From: Valencia hispanica
Taxonomy: Eukaryota > Chordata > Actinopteri > Cyprinodontiformes > Valenciidae
NCBI GenBank assembly: GCA_963556495.2
Contig: OY747714.1
Location: forward strand, 46,813,541 to 46,877,540
DNA length: 64,000 nt
Reading direction: 5' to 3'
This document shows positions 34,781-45,892 of the stretch, piece after piece. Each line of letters begins with the position of its first letter. Within the stretch, counting starts at the first letter, position 1. The notes under the pieces were generated by a model. That model was not told the origin of the DNA. It did no database searches and saw nothing but the letters and a program-made list of their open reading frames with translations. The position numbers and the translations under genes were made by a program.

Positions 34781-35199
34781 AGAGAGTAAAACAACACACA
34801 CAAACAGATATCTGTTTCACAAAGGACGCACCTGCAGATGGGAGCCAGAAAAGATCTGACTCGCTTCTCTACCAGGGTGTACCATTTTTATTACAAAAGA
34901 ACAAAGAACATATCACATGACTCCTCTCTCCTCCTTCTACATCTTGACAGGTCATTTATTTTCTCCTGACCGTACCATGAACTAGAGTTATAACCGATCC
35001 TCCCTGCTTTCAGTTCATATCTTTACTCAAGAGTTTATTTACTTAAAACCTTAACCCTATAAAATACTGGTAAAGAGTCATGTTTTACTACCCTGAATAA
35101 TATAAACAGGCCTATTACTTCTAAACGCTTACTTAAAGATATAGTTAAAACATATGTACTGCATAATAAAAAATAGCCCCAAAAAAGTAGAATACAACA
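34781..35199 (-). promoter_or_regulatory. Candidate 5' LTR of the endogenous retrovirus
   Basis: By position it is upstream of gag on the - strand, with AATAAA near 34890 and a following GT-rich stretch. The TG start at 35199 and the U5 end are both uncertain because no second LTR is available for comparison. Confidence 0.3.
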
Positions 35200-35952
35200 C
35201 CTCTTTTTTTCTTTGTACAGCCTGGCTATTTAGAATCAGTTAAATGTTTTGTATATTAGGGAATTATCTTTTTTTTGTAAATAAAAAGAGAGGAAGATTG
35301 AGTGGATGACTGTCAGCTTGGTGTCATGAGGCCTAACCCATCTCTGCCACAAAGATTGGAGGGAATAAGGGAGCAGAAGAATTTTAATCAACAGAGATTT
35401 CCATGTTTGATTTATTGTTTCTTCTTTCTAACTATTTTTCTGTGGAAGAACTTCTTAGTGGTCGATATAGAGAGTGTTAATAATTGGTGGGAGCTGTTCA
35501 TCCCAGTCTCTTATTTGTTGCCCAACCACCAGGTTCATAGTTTACCACCAACCATTTTTCCCTTCGTAGCTGTGAGCTTCTAGCTGATGTAGCATCTGGT
35601 TCACCTTTAGTGGTGGCATCCACTTCCTGTGTGACAACAGGCTGAGTTTTAGGAGATTCATGAAGCTTTGGGGGGGGGTTATAGAACAGAGAGGACAGAA
35701 AGGTATGTTTTGGTTTGTTCCCTTCTTTTTCTTCTAAAGTTTGTTTGTATTGTGCTTTTTTAAATGTTTGTAAAACGTAATAAAACTATTGTTAAAAATA
35801 TGTGTGTTTTGATTTTTTTGTGTCAGTCTGGATTGATGGAATTACAGGAAGGTCCTCAGTTTTATTCATTTATTTGTGAAGCTTTAAATATTCAGACATT
35901 AAACTAATTTTCAAAAAGACAGCAGGAGCAGAGCAGGATGAGATTGTTTAGG
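35200..35952 (-). other. 3' flank of FCRL-like gene E
   Basis: No coding exon seen. AATAAA on the - strand at about 35867-35875 lies roughly 80 bases past the gene E stop codon and is its likely polyadenylation signal. Confidence 0.5.
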
Positions 35953-37364
35953 TCAGAAGTGATGCTCTGTGGCGACATCATCATAGTCATCGTCTGGTAC
36001 CGGCTTAGCCTGGGGGGGCGGAGTCATCATCACTGATGGTGACAGGTCACGTCCTGCATTTGGAGAAAGTTAGAAAGAAAATGAATTTATTACCAAAAAA
36101 ACAATTAAGGTGGAAAAACGAGTAGCTGGAGACGGTGGAAATTAAAGAAAAATGAATCAACACAACCAGGATTCAGTGACAGACAGGTGGCAGTCAGTGA
36201 TTGGTTGGATTATCAGGTCGGTAAATGAATCAGGGTGTTACCTTTGACTCTGTGTCGATATAAAGACACGATGAGGAGAGTGGAGATGAAGGACAGAGAA
36301 AACACCACCAGGTGGCAGACCAGTGTGAAAACACGGTGAAAGGAGGATGAACCAGTGGGTGGAGCTACAGAAGTGGGGGGAGTTTCTGGGGTGGTTTTCT
36401 CTGCAGAGTAAAAAGTGAAGTCATGTTTGAGGTTTAATTTACCCTAATTAGAGAAACATCAACAATATATTAAACTTTGATCAGTTCAGTTAGACTTTAC
36501 AAGCTGCTGACCTTCAACAGAGATCCAGCTGGATGGAGACTCTCCATGACCCCTGATGTTACACCTGTAGAGGCCTTCATCAGAGCTGGTCACCTGGTGG
36601 AGGGTCATGTGACCTGCAGGCTCAGTCCTGATGAGGGAGCCATCTTTATAGAAATCAGCAGCTGGGAGGTTGGAGGGAGTGGTCTTTGTCTGACAGCTCA
36701 GAGTGACGTCATCTCCCTCCATCACAGGGAGGACAGGACTCTGCAGGATCACTGATCCACCTCAACACAGAGACAAACTACAGCATTTCATCCATTTCCA
36801 CATCAGCTTCATCAACACTAACTCCACAGTCTGATCTTACCAGTGATGATGATGTTGGTACGACTATAGACTGCTACCTCTCTGGACTCACACCAGTAGA
36901 CTCCAGTATGCTTTTCTAAAACATAACTGATGTTACAGGTAGAACCAGCTGGTTTCCCCCATCCATCTCCACACTCAGACTGTTTGCTTGTGTTCCTCCT
37001 CAGGGTCCATCCAGCAGAGCTGTTGTTCTCCTCACAGCTCAGAGACACAGATTCTCCTTTAAAGAACTGAGATCTGCTGGGACTCACAGTCAGACCAGCT
37101 GAAATAACAAAACATTCATCCTTTCATTAGTTTCACAGGATAAAAGAGAGATCAGGAGTTGAAGGAAGCCGTTTCTAACTTTGGTTTGTTGAGCGGCTCA
37201 GCAGAGAGATCAGAGCTGCAGAGAAATGAATCTCAGGTTAGTCGGAGCTTTAATGAGCGCTCTGCTGTGGGAAGCAGCAGTGATCGTCTCTCAACATTTC
37301 CACACCAACACACGTCCAGCAGATGAGACTCACCCAGCAGCCTGTGGACAGATGTTCCCTCCAT
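35953..37364 (-). CDS. Fc-receptor-like two-Ig-domain membrane receptor, gene E
   Basis: Exons on the - strand: 37364-37334, 37215-37180, 37098-36841, 36751-36512, 36400-36242 and 36053-35953, phase 1 throughout, 274 residues. Signal peptide 1-22; Ig1 23-108, shorter than in A by two residues ([18 protein letters not shown]); Ig2 109-188; a shorter stalk with [13 protein letters not shown]; membrane segment about 212-236; tail with PDDDYDDV (Y265) ending ATEHHF. Exon 2 ends in A rather than G, so the junction residue is Thr, but the GT donor remains. Introns are much shorter than in A and B and lack the TTAA element, so E belongs to a separate lineage with G. No disabling change seen. Confidence 0.87.
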
Positions 37365-37569
37365 TCTGCAGCTGGATGAAATGAGACCAACAGCAGGTTG
37401 ACAGACAGTAAGAAGCTCCTCTTCCTCTTGGAGGACGGCTACATGTCAGAGGCTCTGAGAACTTTTCTCTAATTTCAACTTTTCTCCACTCCTAGGGTCT
37501 CTAAATACACAGCAAAAAGCATTAAAAGGTTAAACAGTGGAATTTGCATGATATGCTCCCTTTAATGAA

Positions 37570-38000
37570 ACAGGAACAAACTTCAACACAGTAAAAGTCT
37601 CTGTTCTTGTTTCTATTCATCTCGTTGCTTCAGATCAGCTTTGCTGCATCTGAGAGGAAACCAACATGCAGAGAGCTCAGAGCTGAGAGGACTGAAGGTG
37701 TGAAGCCACACAGTTTATTTATTCTCTGGCCTCAGATCAGTGGTTAAAGCAGAAACCAGGTGATGTTTCCTCAAAGCAGAGAGGAAACCAGAACCCTGAG
37801 AGCCGCAGAGGAAGAGGAGGAGCTGCTGAACTGATTACAGATCAGATCTCAGGTCACCAAGCAGCAGGATGGAAGAAACATCTCTACTGTGGCTGATCTG
37901 TAAATACACGACTCATTTTACTCTGCTGTCTTCATAAAAGACAAACTTCAACCTGACCTGAGAATCATTTCTCTGCAGATCTGATGTCTTTGTGTTTTCT
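37570..38000. repeat. Inverted-repeat arm 1 (upstream DNA of gene E)
   Basis: Reverse complement of this stretch is nearly base-for-base the same as 41690-42085, upstream of gene G. Shared blocks include CTGCTGCTTGGTGACCTGAG and GAATAAATAAACTGTGTGG. Confidence 0.9.
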
Positions 38001-38478
38001 GTCAAGCAGTTTTTGTTAACATCAAAATAACCGCTTCATAGAAGACGCCTTCTTCCTTGAAGTTGTCAAAGCAAGTCATTGCTTCAACCCTTTAATTTCT
38101 GTCAAACTAGACGAAACGTAGTCGCTCTGAATCAAAATCAGTTTCTGTTCAATCCCGACAGAGATCAAACAGTTCAGCGGTCTGCTTCTCTAACTGGGTC
38201 ACATGTCTGGACTCTGCTGCTTCTCAGTTTTTATCTTTGATGAGAAATGTGTTGTCATGTGAGATGATGTGATTTACTTTAAACCTGGATTTACAGTGAT
38301 TGAGCTTCATTCGGCGTATCTCCCGGCAAACCTTCTGTCTCACTGCAACTCTCTGGAAACGATGCAGACATAAAAATATCAAACTCGCTGTATTTAACCT
38401 CTGGCTTCCTATAATACTGGTTTAAAAAAAAGTCACCTGAAGGACTGTCAGACCAGGAGAAACATAATTCCTTGTTCT

Positions 38479-38580
38479 GACGAGACAAAGATTGAACTAT
38501 TTTGTGTGAATACCAGGAGTCACGTTTGGAGGAAACTTTGCACCGCTCATCACCAGGCCAATACCCCATTGTTAAACTGA
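38479..38580 (+). mobile_element. Tc1/mariner transposase fragment
   Basis: Bases 38479-38577 read DETKIELFCVNTRSHVWRKL and then CTAHHQANT before a stop, a decayed form of the central Tc1 transposase block (the Asp of DETKIELFG is the second catalytic Asp in the family). The sequence just before it (GTCAGACCAGGAGAAAC) is part of the same repeat. Confidence 0.75.
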
Positions 38581-39470
38581 GAGTATTATTTATTAGTGAT
38601 AAACTGTATATTTGTGTTTTTTTACCTTGCCAGCTGCAATTCCATTAAATAAATAAACTAACAATAATCTAAATTAACTGTGGGGAATCATTTGTTAGCT
38701 AAGCTAATAGAAACATCAAGAAAATTGTAAGACCTGCCCATCTCATTCCATTGAACTTTTACACTTTAATAAATATTTAACTATCAGATTAAAACTAATC
38801 TCCAGATTTAAGGAGGTCTGTTGATGTCAAAACTAATCACAAATCTGAGAATCTTTCTAGATAATATGACTTCAGTGTGGCACATGGTCTGATTGATCAT
38901 GGTGGTGTGATAATACTTTGGGTTCCTGAAGGGATATATCTCCATGATGTAACTTGTAATCTAGCCAGGCTGTTTTCTGTGTCTGTTTTTATTGTGGGGC
39001 CTAAAAGTTGGGCTGCAGATGAAAGTTAAAGAACTATATTCTTTGTTTCTCTGATTTCTGCTGGTTTACTGAATGAGTTTCAACATCAGATGTATCTGTG
39101 GTTCTGTTTATCACTGACTGACCTCTGACCCCGAGGTCCTTCCTGTCCATAACCTACTAAATCAGTTGCCTTAAAGTGATAAAATAATTTATTGCCAGGG
39201 TTTATTTAAAATCCCAAGTTAACAATGCAAGCATTAAACTGTAAATGAAACATAAATACCAAAAGTTGTCTTCATTAACGTTGATGAGATAACTCATTGG
39301 TAGGAGTTGTTCATCCCCAACTCTGCTTTAAGAACACCAACATATGTTCTGCTCTCCACTTTCAAAGTCCAGCTGCACATGGATGAAAACAGTCTTCAAC
39401 AGAACTGTTGTAGAAGAACGTAGCAGATGTTGGTGCAGTCAATACTTTACTGTAAAGTCAAGCTGCTGAC
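38581..39470. other. No gene recognised
   Basis: AT-rich DNA between the Tc1 fragment and FCRL-like fragment F. I looked for the membrane and tail exons that F should have here on the - strand and did not see them. Confidence 0.5.
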
Positions 39471-39886
39471 CTTTAACAGAGATCCAGCTGGATGGAGACT
39501 CTCCATGACCCCTGGTGTTACACCTGTAGAGGCCTTCATCAGAGCTGGTCACCTGGTGGATGGTCATGTGACCTGCAGGCTCAGTCCTGATGAGGGAGCC
39601 ATCTTTATAGAAAGTAGCGGGGAGGTTGGAGGGAGTGGTCTTTGTCTGACAGCTCAGAGTGACGTCACCTCCCTCCATCACAGGGAAGACAGGACTCTGC
39701 AGGATCACTGATCCACCTCAACACAGAGACAAACTACAGCATTTCATCCATTTCCACATCAGCTTCATCAACACTAACTCCACAGTCTGATCTTACCAGT
39801 GATGCTGAGCTGGATGCTGCTGCTGGATGCTCCCTCTCTGGACTCACACCAGTAGACTCCAGTATGTTTTTCTAAAACATAACTGA
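39471..39886 (-). pseudogene. FCRL-like fragment F (Ig2 and part of Ig1)
   Basis: Exon 4 (Ig2) is intact at 39707-39471. Exon 3 starts at its 3' border 39797 and is cut at about 39886, where LTR-element DNA begins. The remaining Ig1 end ([19 protein letters not shown]) is closer to gene G than to E. Signal, membrane and tail exons are missing. Confidence 0.85.
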
Positions 39887-40263
39887 AGAACATGCTGGTG
39901 GATGACTTCCCGGTTCCCCAGACACCAGTCCTACATCATGGTCTCCAGATCGCCCAACCTCCGGTCTTGGTTTCCCGGAGCTGCAAGACGTTTCCGAGGT
40001 CCGCTCCCTGCCACGATCGGCGCACCGACTCCTCCCAGTCCTTCGACTCCAGTTGGCCTGTCGAGACCAGCTCCTTCAGTCAGCCTGTCGAGGCAGAGCT
40101 GCTTCCGGGGAGGAAGTCCGAGCTGTCCGCTCGCCTCCGGTCCTCCCTGCAGCAATCTGCACACCGTCTCCGCCCAGTCCCTCTGCCCTCATCAGCCCGT
40201 CGAGACCAGTTTCCCCTGTTTCACCGCCGACTCCAGCTCTGACCTGCCCACTAGCTTCAGCCA

Positions 40264-40776
40264 GCTCTGCCATGAAGTCAGCGTCAGCCGGCAGTGCCTT
40301 GAAGTCAGCCAGCTCTGCCATGAAGTCAGCCGGCTCTGCCATGAAGTCAGCGTCAGCCGGCACTGCCATGAAGTCAGCCGGCTCTGCCATGAAGTCAGGC
40401 GGTTCTGCCATGAAGTCAGCCGGCTCTGCCATGAAGTCAGCCGGCTCTGCCATGAAGTCAGGCGGCTCTGCCATGAAGTCAGCCGGCTCTGCCATGAAGT
40501 CAGCCGGCTCTGCCATGAAGTCAGCCGGCTCTGCCATGAAGTCAGGCGGCTCTGCCATGAAGTCAGCCGGCTCTGCCATGAAGTCAGGCGGCTCTGCCAT
40601 GAAGTCAGGCGGCTCTGCCATGAAGTCAGCGTCAGCCGGCACTGCCATGAAGTCAGGCGGCTCTGCCATGAAGTCAGCCGGCTCTGCCATGAGTCAGTCA
40701 GCCGGCTCTGCCATGAAGTCAGCCGGCTCTGCCATGAAGTCAGCCGGCTCTGCCATGAAGTCAGCCGGCTATGCCA
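40264..40776. repeat. 21-bp coding-like minisatellite, about two dozen units
   Basis: The unit ATGAAGTCAGCCGGCTCTGCC repeats in direct orientation with GCC/GGC variants. Longer variants carry an extra GCGTCA (27 bases) and one reads ATGAGTCAGTCAGCC (24 bases). All changes are multiples of three, so long frames stay open on both strands, one reading MKSAGSA repeats. Confidence 0.92.
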
Positions 40777-41383
40777 GAGAGCCAGCCAGTCAGTCCGCTC
40801 CTGCCAGAGAGCCCGTTCCAGTCTTAGCCTCCACCATTCCCCTGGTTTTCCTGGCCATCTCATTGGCTGCTCTCCAGCATCTAGCGTCTCCCCATGGGTT
40901 GCCAGAGCTCCCAGGGAGGGTCAAGGAGGATCCGTCCCCGTCGCTGGTGCCTCTTTGCTGCCGACCGCTGTCGGTCGAGCCGCCAGACTCTTCTCGGCTG
41001 CCAGATTCAACTCTACTGGCCAGACCTCTTCGTCGCCGCCGACCTCTACCGACCAAGCCTCTTCGTCGCCGTCGACCTCTACCAGCCAAGCCTTTTCATC
41101 GCCGCCAACCTCTAGAGCTCCTCATCGGCTGCCAGGTCCTCACGGGAGGATCACCGGGCCGTCCGCCCAACTGCCTTCCAGCCAGAGGACGCCATCCGGG
41201 CCGTCCGCCCGACCACCGTCCTGTAAGGGGTCGCCATCCGAGTCGTCCGCCAGACCTACAGGGGCATACCCACAAGGACTCATGCCCTCCTTCCATGGCC
41301 TCCCTCCACACACCCAAGGTGGGAAACTCATTTTCCTTTCTTCTTTCTTCGTCTGGAATCCGACCTGAGAAGGGGGGGCGTCC

Positions 41384-41687
41384 TGTCAGAACATCTAGGG
41401 CTCTGCCACTGATTGTTCATGTCCTGCACCTGTCTCCAATCATTCACACCTTATCCTACTCACCTCCTGCCTTTATTACCCCTCACTTCCTTTCACTCAG
41501 CGCCGGATCATTGTTGATGTCTTGGATTGTCTTTGTCTCCATGGTGTGTCGTCCTGCTGATTCCCGTCCTGCCTCTCCATTCCTGCCGTCGTCCTCATCA
41601 CCTCCTCCACCAGCACCACCTTTAATAAATATCCTTCACCTTTCATCGGCGTCTGCGTTTGGGTCCTTACTCCACACATTCCTGACA
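41384..41687 (+). repeat. 3' LTR (304 bp)
   Basis: Begins TGTCAGAACATC and ends CATTCCTGACA, so the termini TGTCAG/CTGACA are inverted repeats with the canonical TG...CA. AATAAA at about 41624 fits the polyadenylation signal. The bases following it, CTCAGGTCAGG, continue the FCRL-like upstream sequence found also near gene E. Confidence 0.75.
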
Positions 41688-41689
41688 CT

Positions 41690-42085
41690 CAGGTCAGGTT
41701 GAAGTTTGTCTTTTATGAAGACAGCAGAGTAAAATGAGTCGTGTATTTACAGATCAGCCACAGTAGAGATGTTTCTTCCATCCTGCTGCTTGGTGACCTG
41801 AGATCTGATCTGTAATCAGTTCAGCAGCTCCTCCTCTTCCTCTGCGGCTCTCAGGGTTCTGGTTTCCTCTCTGCTTTGAGGAAACATCACCTGGTTTCTG
41901 CTTTAACCACTGATCTGAGGCCAGAGAATAAATAAACTGTGTGGCTTCACACCTTCAGTCCTCTCAGCTCTGAGCTCTCTGCATGTTGGTTTCCTCTCAG
42001 ATGCAGCAAAGCTGATCTGAAGCAACGAGATGAATAGAAACATGAATGGAGACTTTTACTGCGTTGAAGTTTGTTCCTGTTTCAG
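41690..42085. repeat. Inverted-repeat arm 2 (upstream DNA of gene G)
   Basis: Partner of 37570-38000. Only a few substitutions are visible over the stretch; similarity breaks down near 42085, where G reads CAGCAGCTGATGG and E reads an ATTAAAGGG end. Confidence 0.9.
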
Positions 42086-42349
42086 CAGCTGATGGTTTAT
42101 TAGTCGGTTTCTGGCTGAAATTCAGCTGAAGATTTTTCCTCCAACAGAAACAAACCCAGAGGATGTTTAGTCTCCTTGTGACGCTGAGTTTGTGGGTTTC
42201 TCTCCTCTGTTCTTGGGTGTGAGTGTTTCCTGGTTTGAGCTGCAGAGAAAAGTTCTCAGAGCCTCTGACATGTAGTGGTCCTCAAAGAGGAAGAGGAGCT
42301 TCTTACTGTCTGTCAACCTGCTGTTGGTCTCATTTCATCCAGCTGCAGA

Positions 42350-43618
42350 ATGGAGGGAACATCTGTCCACAGGCTGCTGGGTGAGTCTCATCTGCTGGAC
42401 GTGTGTTGGTGTGGAAATGTTGAGAGACGATCACTGCTGCTTCCCACAGCAGAGCGCTCATTAAAGCTCCGACTAACCTGAGATTCATTTCTCTGCAGCT
42501 CTGATCTCTCTGCTGAGCCGCTCAACAAACCAAGGTTAGAAACGGCTTCCTTCAACTCCTGATCTCTATTTTATCCTGTGAAACTAATGAAAGGATGAAT
42601 GTTTTGTTATTTCAGCTGGTCTGACTGTGAGTCCCAGCAGATCTCAGTTCTTTGAAGGAGAATCTGTGTCTCTGAGCTGTGAGGAGGACAACAGCTCTGC
42701 TGGATGGACCCTGAGGAGGAGCACAACCAGAGAAGATGGGACTCAGTGTGGAGATGGATGGGGGAAACCAGCTGGTTCTTCTTGTAACATCGGTTATGTT
42801 TTAGAAAAGCATACTGGAGTCTACTGGTGTGAGTCCAGAGAAGGAGCATCCAGCAGCAGCATCCAGCTCAGCATCACTGGTAAGATCAGACTGTGGAGTT
42901 AGTGTTGATGAAGCTGATGTGGAAATGGATGAAATGCTGTAGTTTGTCTCTGTGTTGAGGTGGATCAGTGATCCTGCAGAGTCCTGTCCTCCCTGTGATG
43001 GAGGGAGATGACGTCACTCTGAGCTGTCAGACAAAGACCACTCCCTCCAACCTCCCAGCTGCTGATTTCTATAAAGATGGCTCCCTCATCAGGACTGAGC
43101 CTGCAGGTCACATGACCCTCCACCAGGTGACCAGCTCTGATGAAGGCCTCTACAGGTGTAACATCAGGGGTCATGGAGAGTCTCCATCCAGCTGGATCTC
43201 TGTTAAAGGTCAGCAGCTTCAGGGTCAGATCTACACATTTACTCTCCACCATTGAACTGATCTTATTCCCTCTGTAAAAAAACCTTCAACTTTAGCTCCG
43301 CCCACTTCTCCACCTGCGGCCTCAGCCTTCCGCCTGTTCAGACTTGTCTGCCACCTGGTGGTCTTCTGTCCGTACTTCATCTCCACTCTCCTCATGGTGT
43401 CTTTTTATCAACTCAGAGCCAAAGGTAACTCTCTGAGTCATTCACCATCTTGACCATCCATCAATGCTTTACTCACAGTATCGTCCAAAGGAATCAATAC
43501 ATTTTGTTCATCTGCAGGAAGAGACCTACCCGTTTCCATGGTGATGACTCCAACAATCCAGGATTTTCAGGGATTTGACGAGGATTATGATGATGTCACC
43601 ACAGAGCATCACTTTTGA
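42350..43618 (+). CDS. Fc-receptor-like two-Ig-domain membrane receptor, gene G (inverted copy)
   Basis: Exons 42350-42380, 42499-42534, 42616-42879, 42969-43208, 43296-43424 and 43518-43618, all phase 1, 266 residues. Signal peptide 1-22 ([19 protein letters not shown]...), Ig1 23-110, Ig2 111-190, a very short stalk ([11 protein letters not shown]), membrane segment about 207-228 and a tail with FDEDYDDV (Y257) ending TTEHHF. It is the only + strand member of the family here. Its upstream region and first two exons are close to those of E, while Ig1 ([16 protein letters not shown]) and tail differ. Compact introns and no nested transposon. No disabling change seen. Regulation probably shared with E, since the upstream DNA is almost the same. 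Confidence 0.88.
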
Positions 43619-44620
43619 ACTGAACAGATCATCTCTCCTCTCTCTGCTCCTGTTGGCTGTTTTCTTCCAGTTCTTCAGATTATCATAAACCACTTTAATT
43701 TCGCTTTATTATTCAGGCTTTTTATTAAAACAGTAAAACCTTTAAAATTCACTTTTCTTGTCAAATTTATTTTATAAAGATTTTAGCGTTGGTTTTCATC
43801 AGTTACTTACTAAATGGTTCATGATGTTTTTGTGTTGTAACTCGATAAATAGTATATCACTTTTTGGTTCACAGGTTCTTTTTTGGCTGCTTTGTGGAAC
43901 AGTGATTAGACACTTTTCATTAAGCCCATATTCCTGTTTTAAAATATTTTCTATATTTCTGATGAAGTATTCTAATCTTAAATGCGTTTTCATTACCTGT
44001 AAGCAGAAAAATCATCATAGTTAATGAAACAATGCCATTTTTTTATGTGACCTCACACACAGAAAACAGGTGTCTTTTCATGTGTGACACAACTCTGGCT
44101 CATCCCTTGTGTTAGGGGGCTGTGTTTGCCTAAATAGGTCAGAGGTCAGAGTTAAAACTGAGTAAAAAGCAATTGAAACTGCAAAAAGTACATCAAGAGA
44201 CAGGAGTTACAAAAAAAATAAAACTGACATCTGGATCCAATAATAAGCCAGTCGGTTTATTGATTACCTATACAGTACCTTTCACTGGAAAGTTTATGAA
44301 AATAGACATTCCCCAAAGATCTCCATCTTCTCTCTCTCCAAACTGCTTGCAACTGGCTTCTACAGACTAATGACACACAAAACTGAGAAAAAATGTTTTC
44401 TCTCAGATGTGGACACTCCGAAACACTTAAGGGAACTTGTTCTCAGCTCGCCAGGCTGCGATGTTCTGCCAAGAACACCGACCGGTCACAGTATGGATAG
44501 ATGCTTACTGAAACTCTTAGAAACACATTTTCCAACAAAACAACTTAAAGACCCTCAGAAAACCTAAATATTTGTTGATCAAGATCCCTTCAAGAGGATT
44601 CGATGAAAATTCATATGCTG
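43619..44620. other. No gene recognised; 3' flank of gene G
   Basis: Holds the 3' UTR of gene G. I could not identify its polyadenylation signal or any other feature. Confidence 0.4.
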
Positions 44621-44639
44621 TTGATATTTCTCGTCATTA

Positions 44640-44812
44640 GAGGTTTTTTTGGGCTGCGCTTAGTCTGATCCCTCACCTAGGACCTGTTTGCCATGGGTGA
44701 CCCAACCAGGGACGTAAAACACCCGACAACTTAGCTCCCAGGTTCATTGGGACACTCAAAGCCCTCCACGATAAGGTGGCAGCCCACGGGGGGTAAACAA
44801 AGCGCTCAGAGT
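44640..44812. repeat. Probable retroelement-derived interspersed repeat
   Basis: CCTAGGACCTGTTTGCCATG, GTGACCCAACCAGGGACGTA and CTCCACGATAAGGTGGCAGC blocks resemble a common fish repeat. Family not assigned and only one copy is in the window. Confidence 0.45.
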
Positions 44813-45430
44813 CACAAAAAGACAGTTATCATTGAACAAAAGAGAGCAAAGGCTTCTTCGTTTCAGTGAAGAGCAGCGAGGTGATTGCCAACCCCACCGC
44901 TGTAGTGGTTTCTTTGGAGAATAACGAGTTGGACTTCATTAACCGAGAGCCTGTGTCTCTCCTGGACGGTCTGCCATCCTTCCTGTACCTGCGTTTTTCC
45001 ACCTGGAAGAACATCAGGAGCAATTCGAGTGGAGCAGGTGTGCCGCGAATCGGAGCTTCAAACGGAGACCCTCAGAGGAGAGAAAGCTTCACTCAGACTC
45101 TCGACACAGAGGACCTGCTCTGAAGTTCTGAGGGCTCCCCAGGACGCCTTTCAGCCTACCGGAGTCAGCAACATTGAATTAACTAGCTGGAAGCAGAGAT
45201 TCTGTTTGTCTAAAATCCCCTCCCTTCAACCTCCTCTGGCCTGGTTTTTCTCCTTGGAGGGAAAACTAGCCGCAGAGATGCGGTACGCCGTGTTGGAGCA
45301 CCAGACGAGGCGGAGGCCCATGGAGAGTCAAGAAACCAGCTTGGACTTCAGGGCGGACTTGAGTGAACAAAAGAGGAAGGGAGGAAGCCTGTGACTCTGC
45401 AGAGAAACGCTATGTTCATTAAAAGCTCGT
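44813..45430. other. Unrecognised stretch with short open frames
   Basis: GC content is higher than in the flanks and several frames of 80-120 codons are open on both strands (for example + strand 44866-45123). None shows a domain or splice context I recognise. It may be an uncharacterised retroelement piece linked to 44640-44812. Confidence 0.3.
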
Positions 45431-45534
45431 TAGTAACAAACACACCTCAACAGGTAAACCCGGGTTCATTCTGCAACTTCAGAGGTTCAATTTAAAGAGC
45501 TAAGGTTCAGATAATTTCATTTAAGCTTTTCAAT

Positions 45535-45892
45535 TTTCCATTCATCCATCCTTTTTCTGTACCCGTCCATCCTAATGCAGGGTTGCGGGGGGGGGCTGAT
45601 CTCCAGCGGTGAAGGGGCGAGAGGCGGGGTACACCCTGGACAGGTCGCCAGTCCTTTGCAGGACAACACAGAGACATGCAGGACAAACAACCATGCACAC
45701 ACAAACACACTCATACCTAAGGGCAATTTAGAGAGACCAATTCACCTAACAGTCATGTTTTTGGACTGTGGGAGGAAGCCGGAGTACCCACACATGCACA
45801 GGGAGAACATGCAAACTCCATGCAGAAAGACCCCAAGCTGGGATTTGAACCCAGGACCTTCTTGCTGCAAGGCAACAGTGCTACCAACTGCA
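45535..45892 (+). repeat. Abundant teleost interspersed repeat (SINE-like)
   Basis: The order CATCCATCC, GGGCGAGAGGCGGGGTACACC, CTGGACAGGTCGCCAGTC, GGACTGTGGGAGGAAGCC, GGGAGAACATGCAAACTCC and GATTTGAACCCAGGACC is that of a repeat found thousands of times in fish genomes. A reverse-orientation fragment is at 51072-51165. Confidence 0.8.

Larger units (their letters stand above)
30529..35199 (-). mobile_element. Endogenous retrovirus, 5' part (gag and start of protease)
   Basis: A provirus fragment on the - strand. Gag lies at 32798-30675, followed in the same frame by the start of an aspartic protease, cut at about 30529. Reverse transcriptase, integrase and env are missing. The 5' side (32799-35199) must hold leader and LTR. 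The right limit is tentative, set at a TGTTGTATTC that could be the U3 start. An AATAAA on the - strand near 34890 would fit the R region. No 3' LTR is present. Lineage is gamma/epsilon-like by gene arrangement; this is inference. Confidence 0.7.
39887..41687 (+). mobile_element. 3' part of an LTR retrotransposon with internal minisatellite
   Basis: Ends with an LTR at 41384-41687, preceded by a purine tract (GAGAAGGGGGGGCG) fitting a polypurine tract. The internal part is Pro/Ser/Arg-rich in every open frame and contains no reverse transcriptase, protease or integrase. The 5' end is missing: at 39887 it joins the broken Ig1 exon of F without an LTR. Family not determined. Confidence 0.65.

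Noticed and set aside
40053..41702. 550-codon Ser/Pro-rich frame as a cellular gene
   Set aside because: It lies inside an LTR-element fragment, is carried by a minisatellite open in several frames and runs into the LTR.
44866..45394. Two overlapping frames of 86 and 121 codons as a gene
   Set aside because: No domain, no splice context, different frames, and next to repeat DNA.
45838..45892. tRNA gene suggested by a B-box-like GATTTGAACCC
   Set aside because: It is the end of an abundant SINE-like repeat and no cloverleaf can be drawn.
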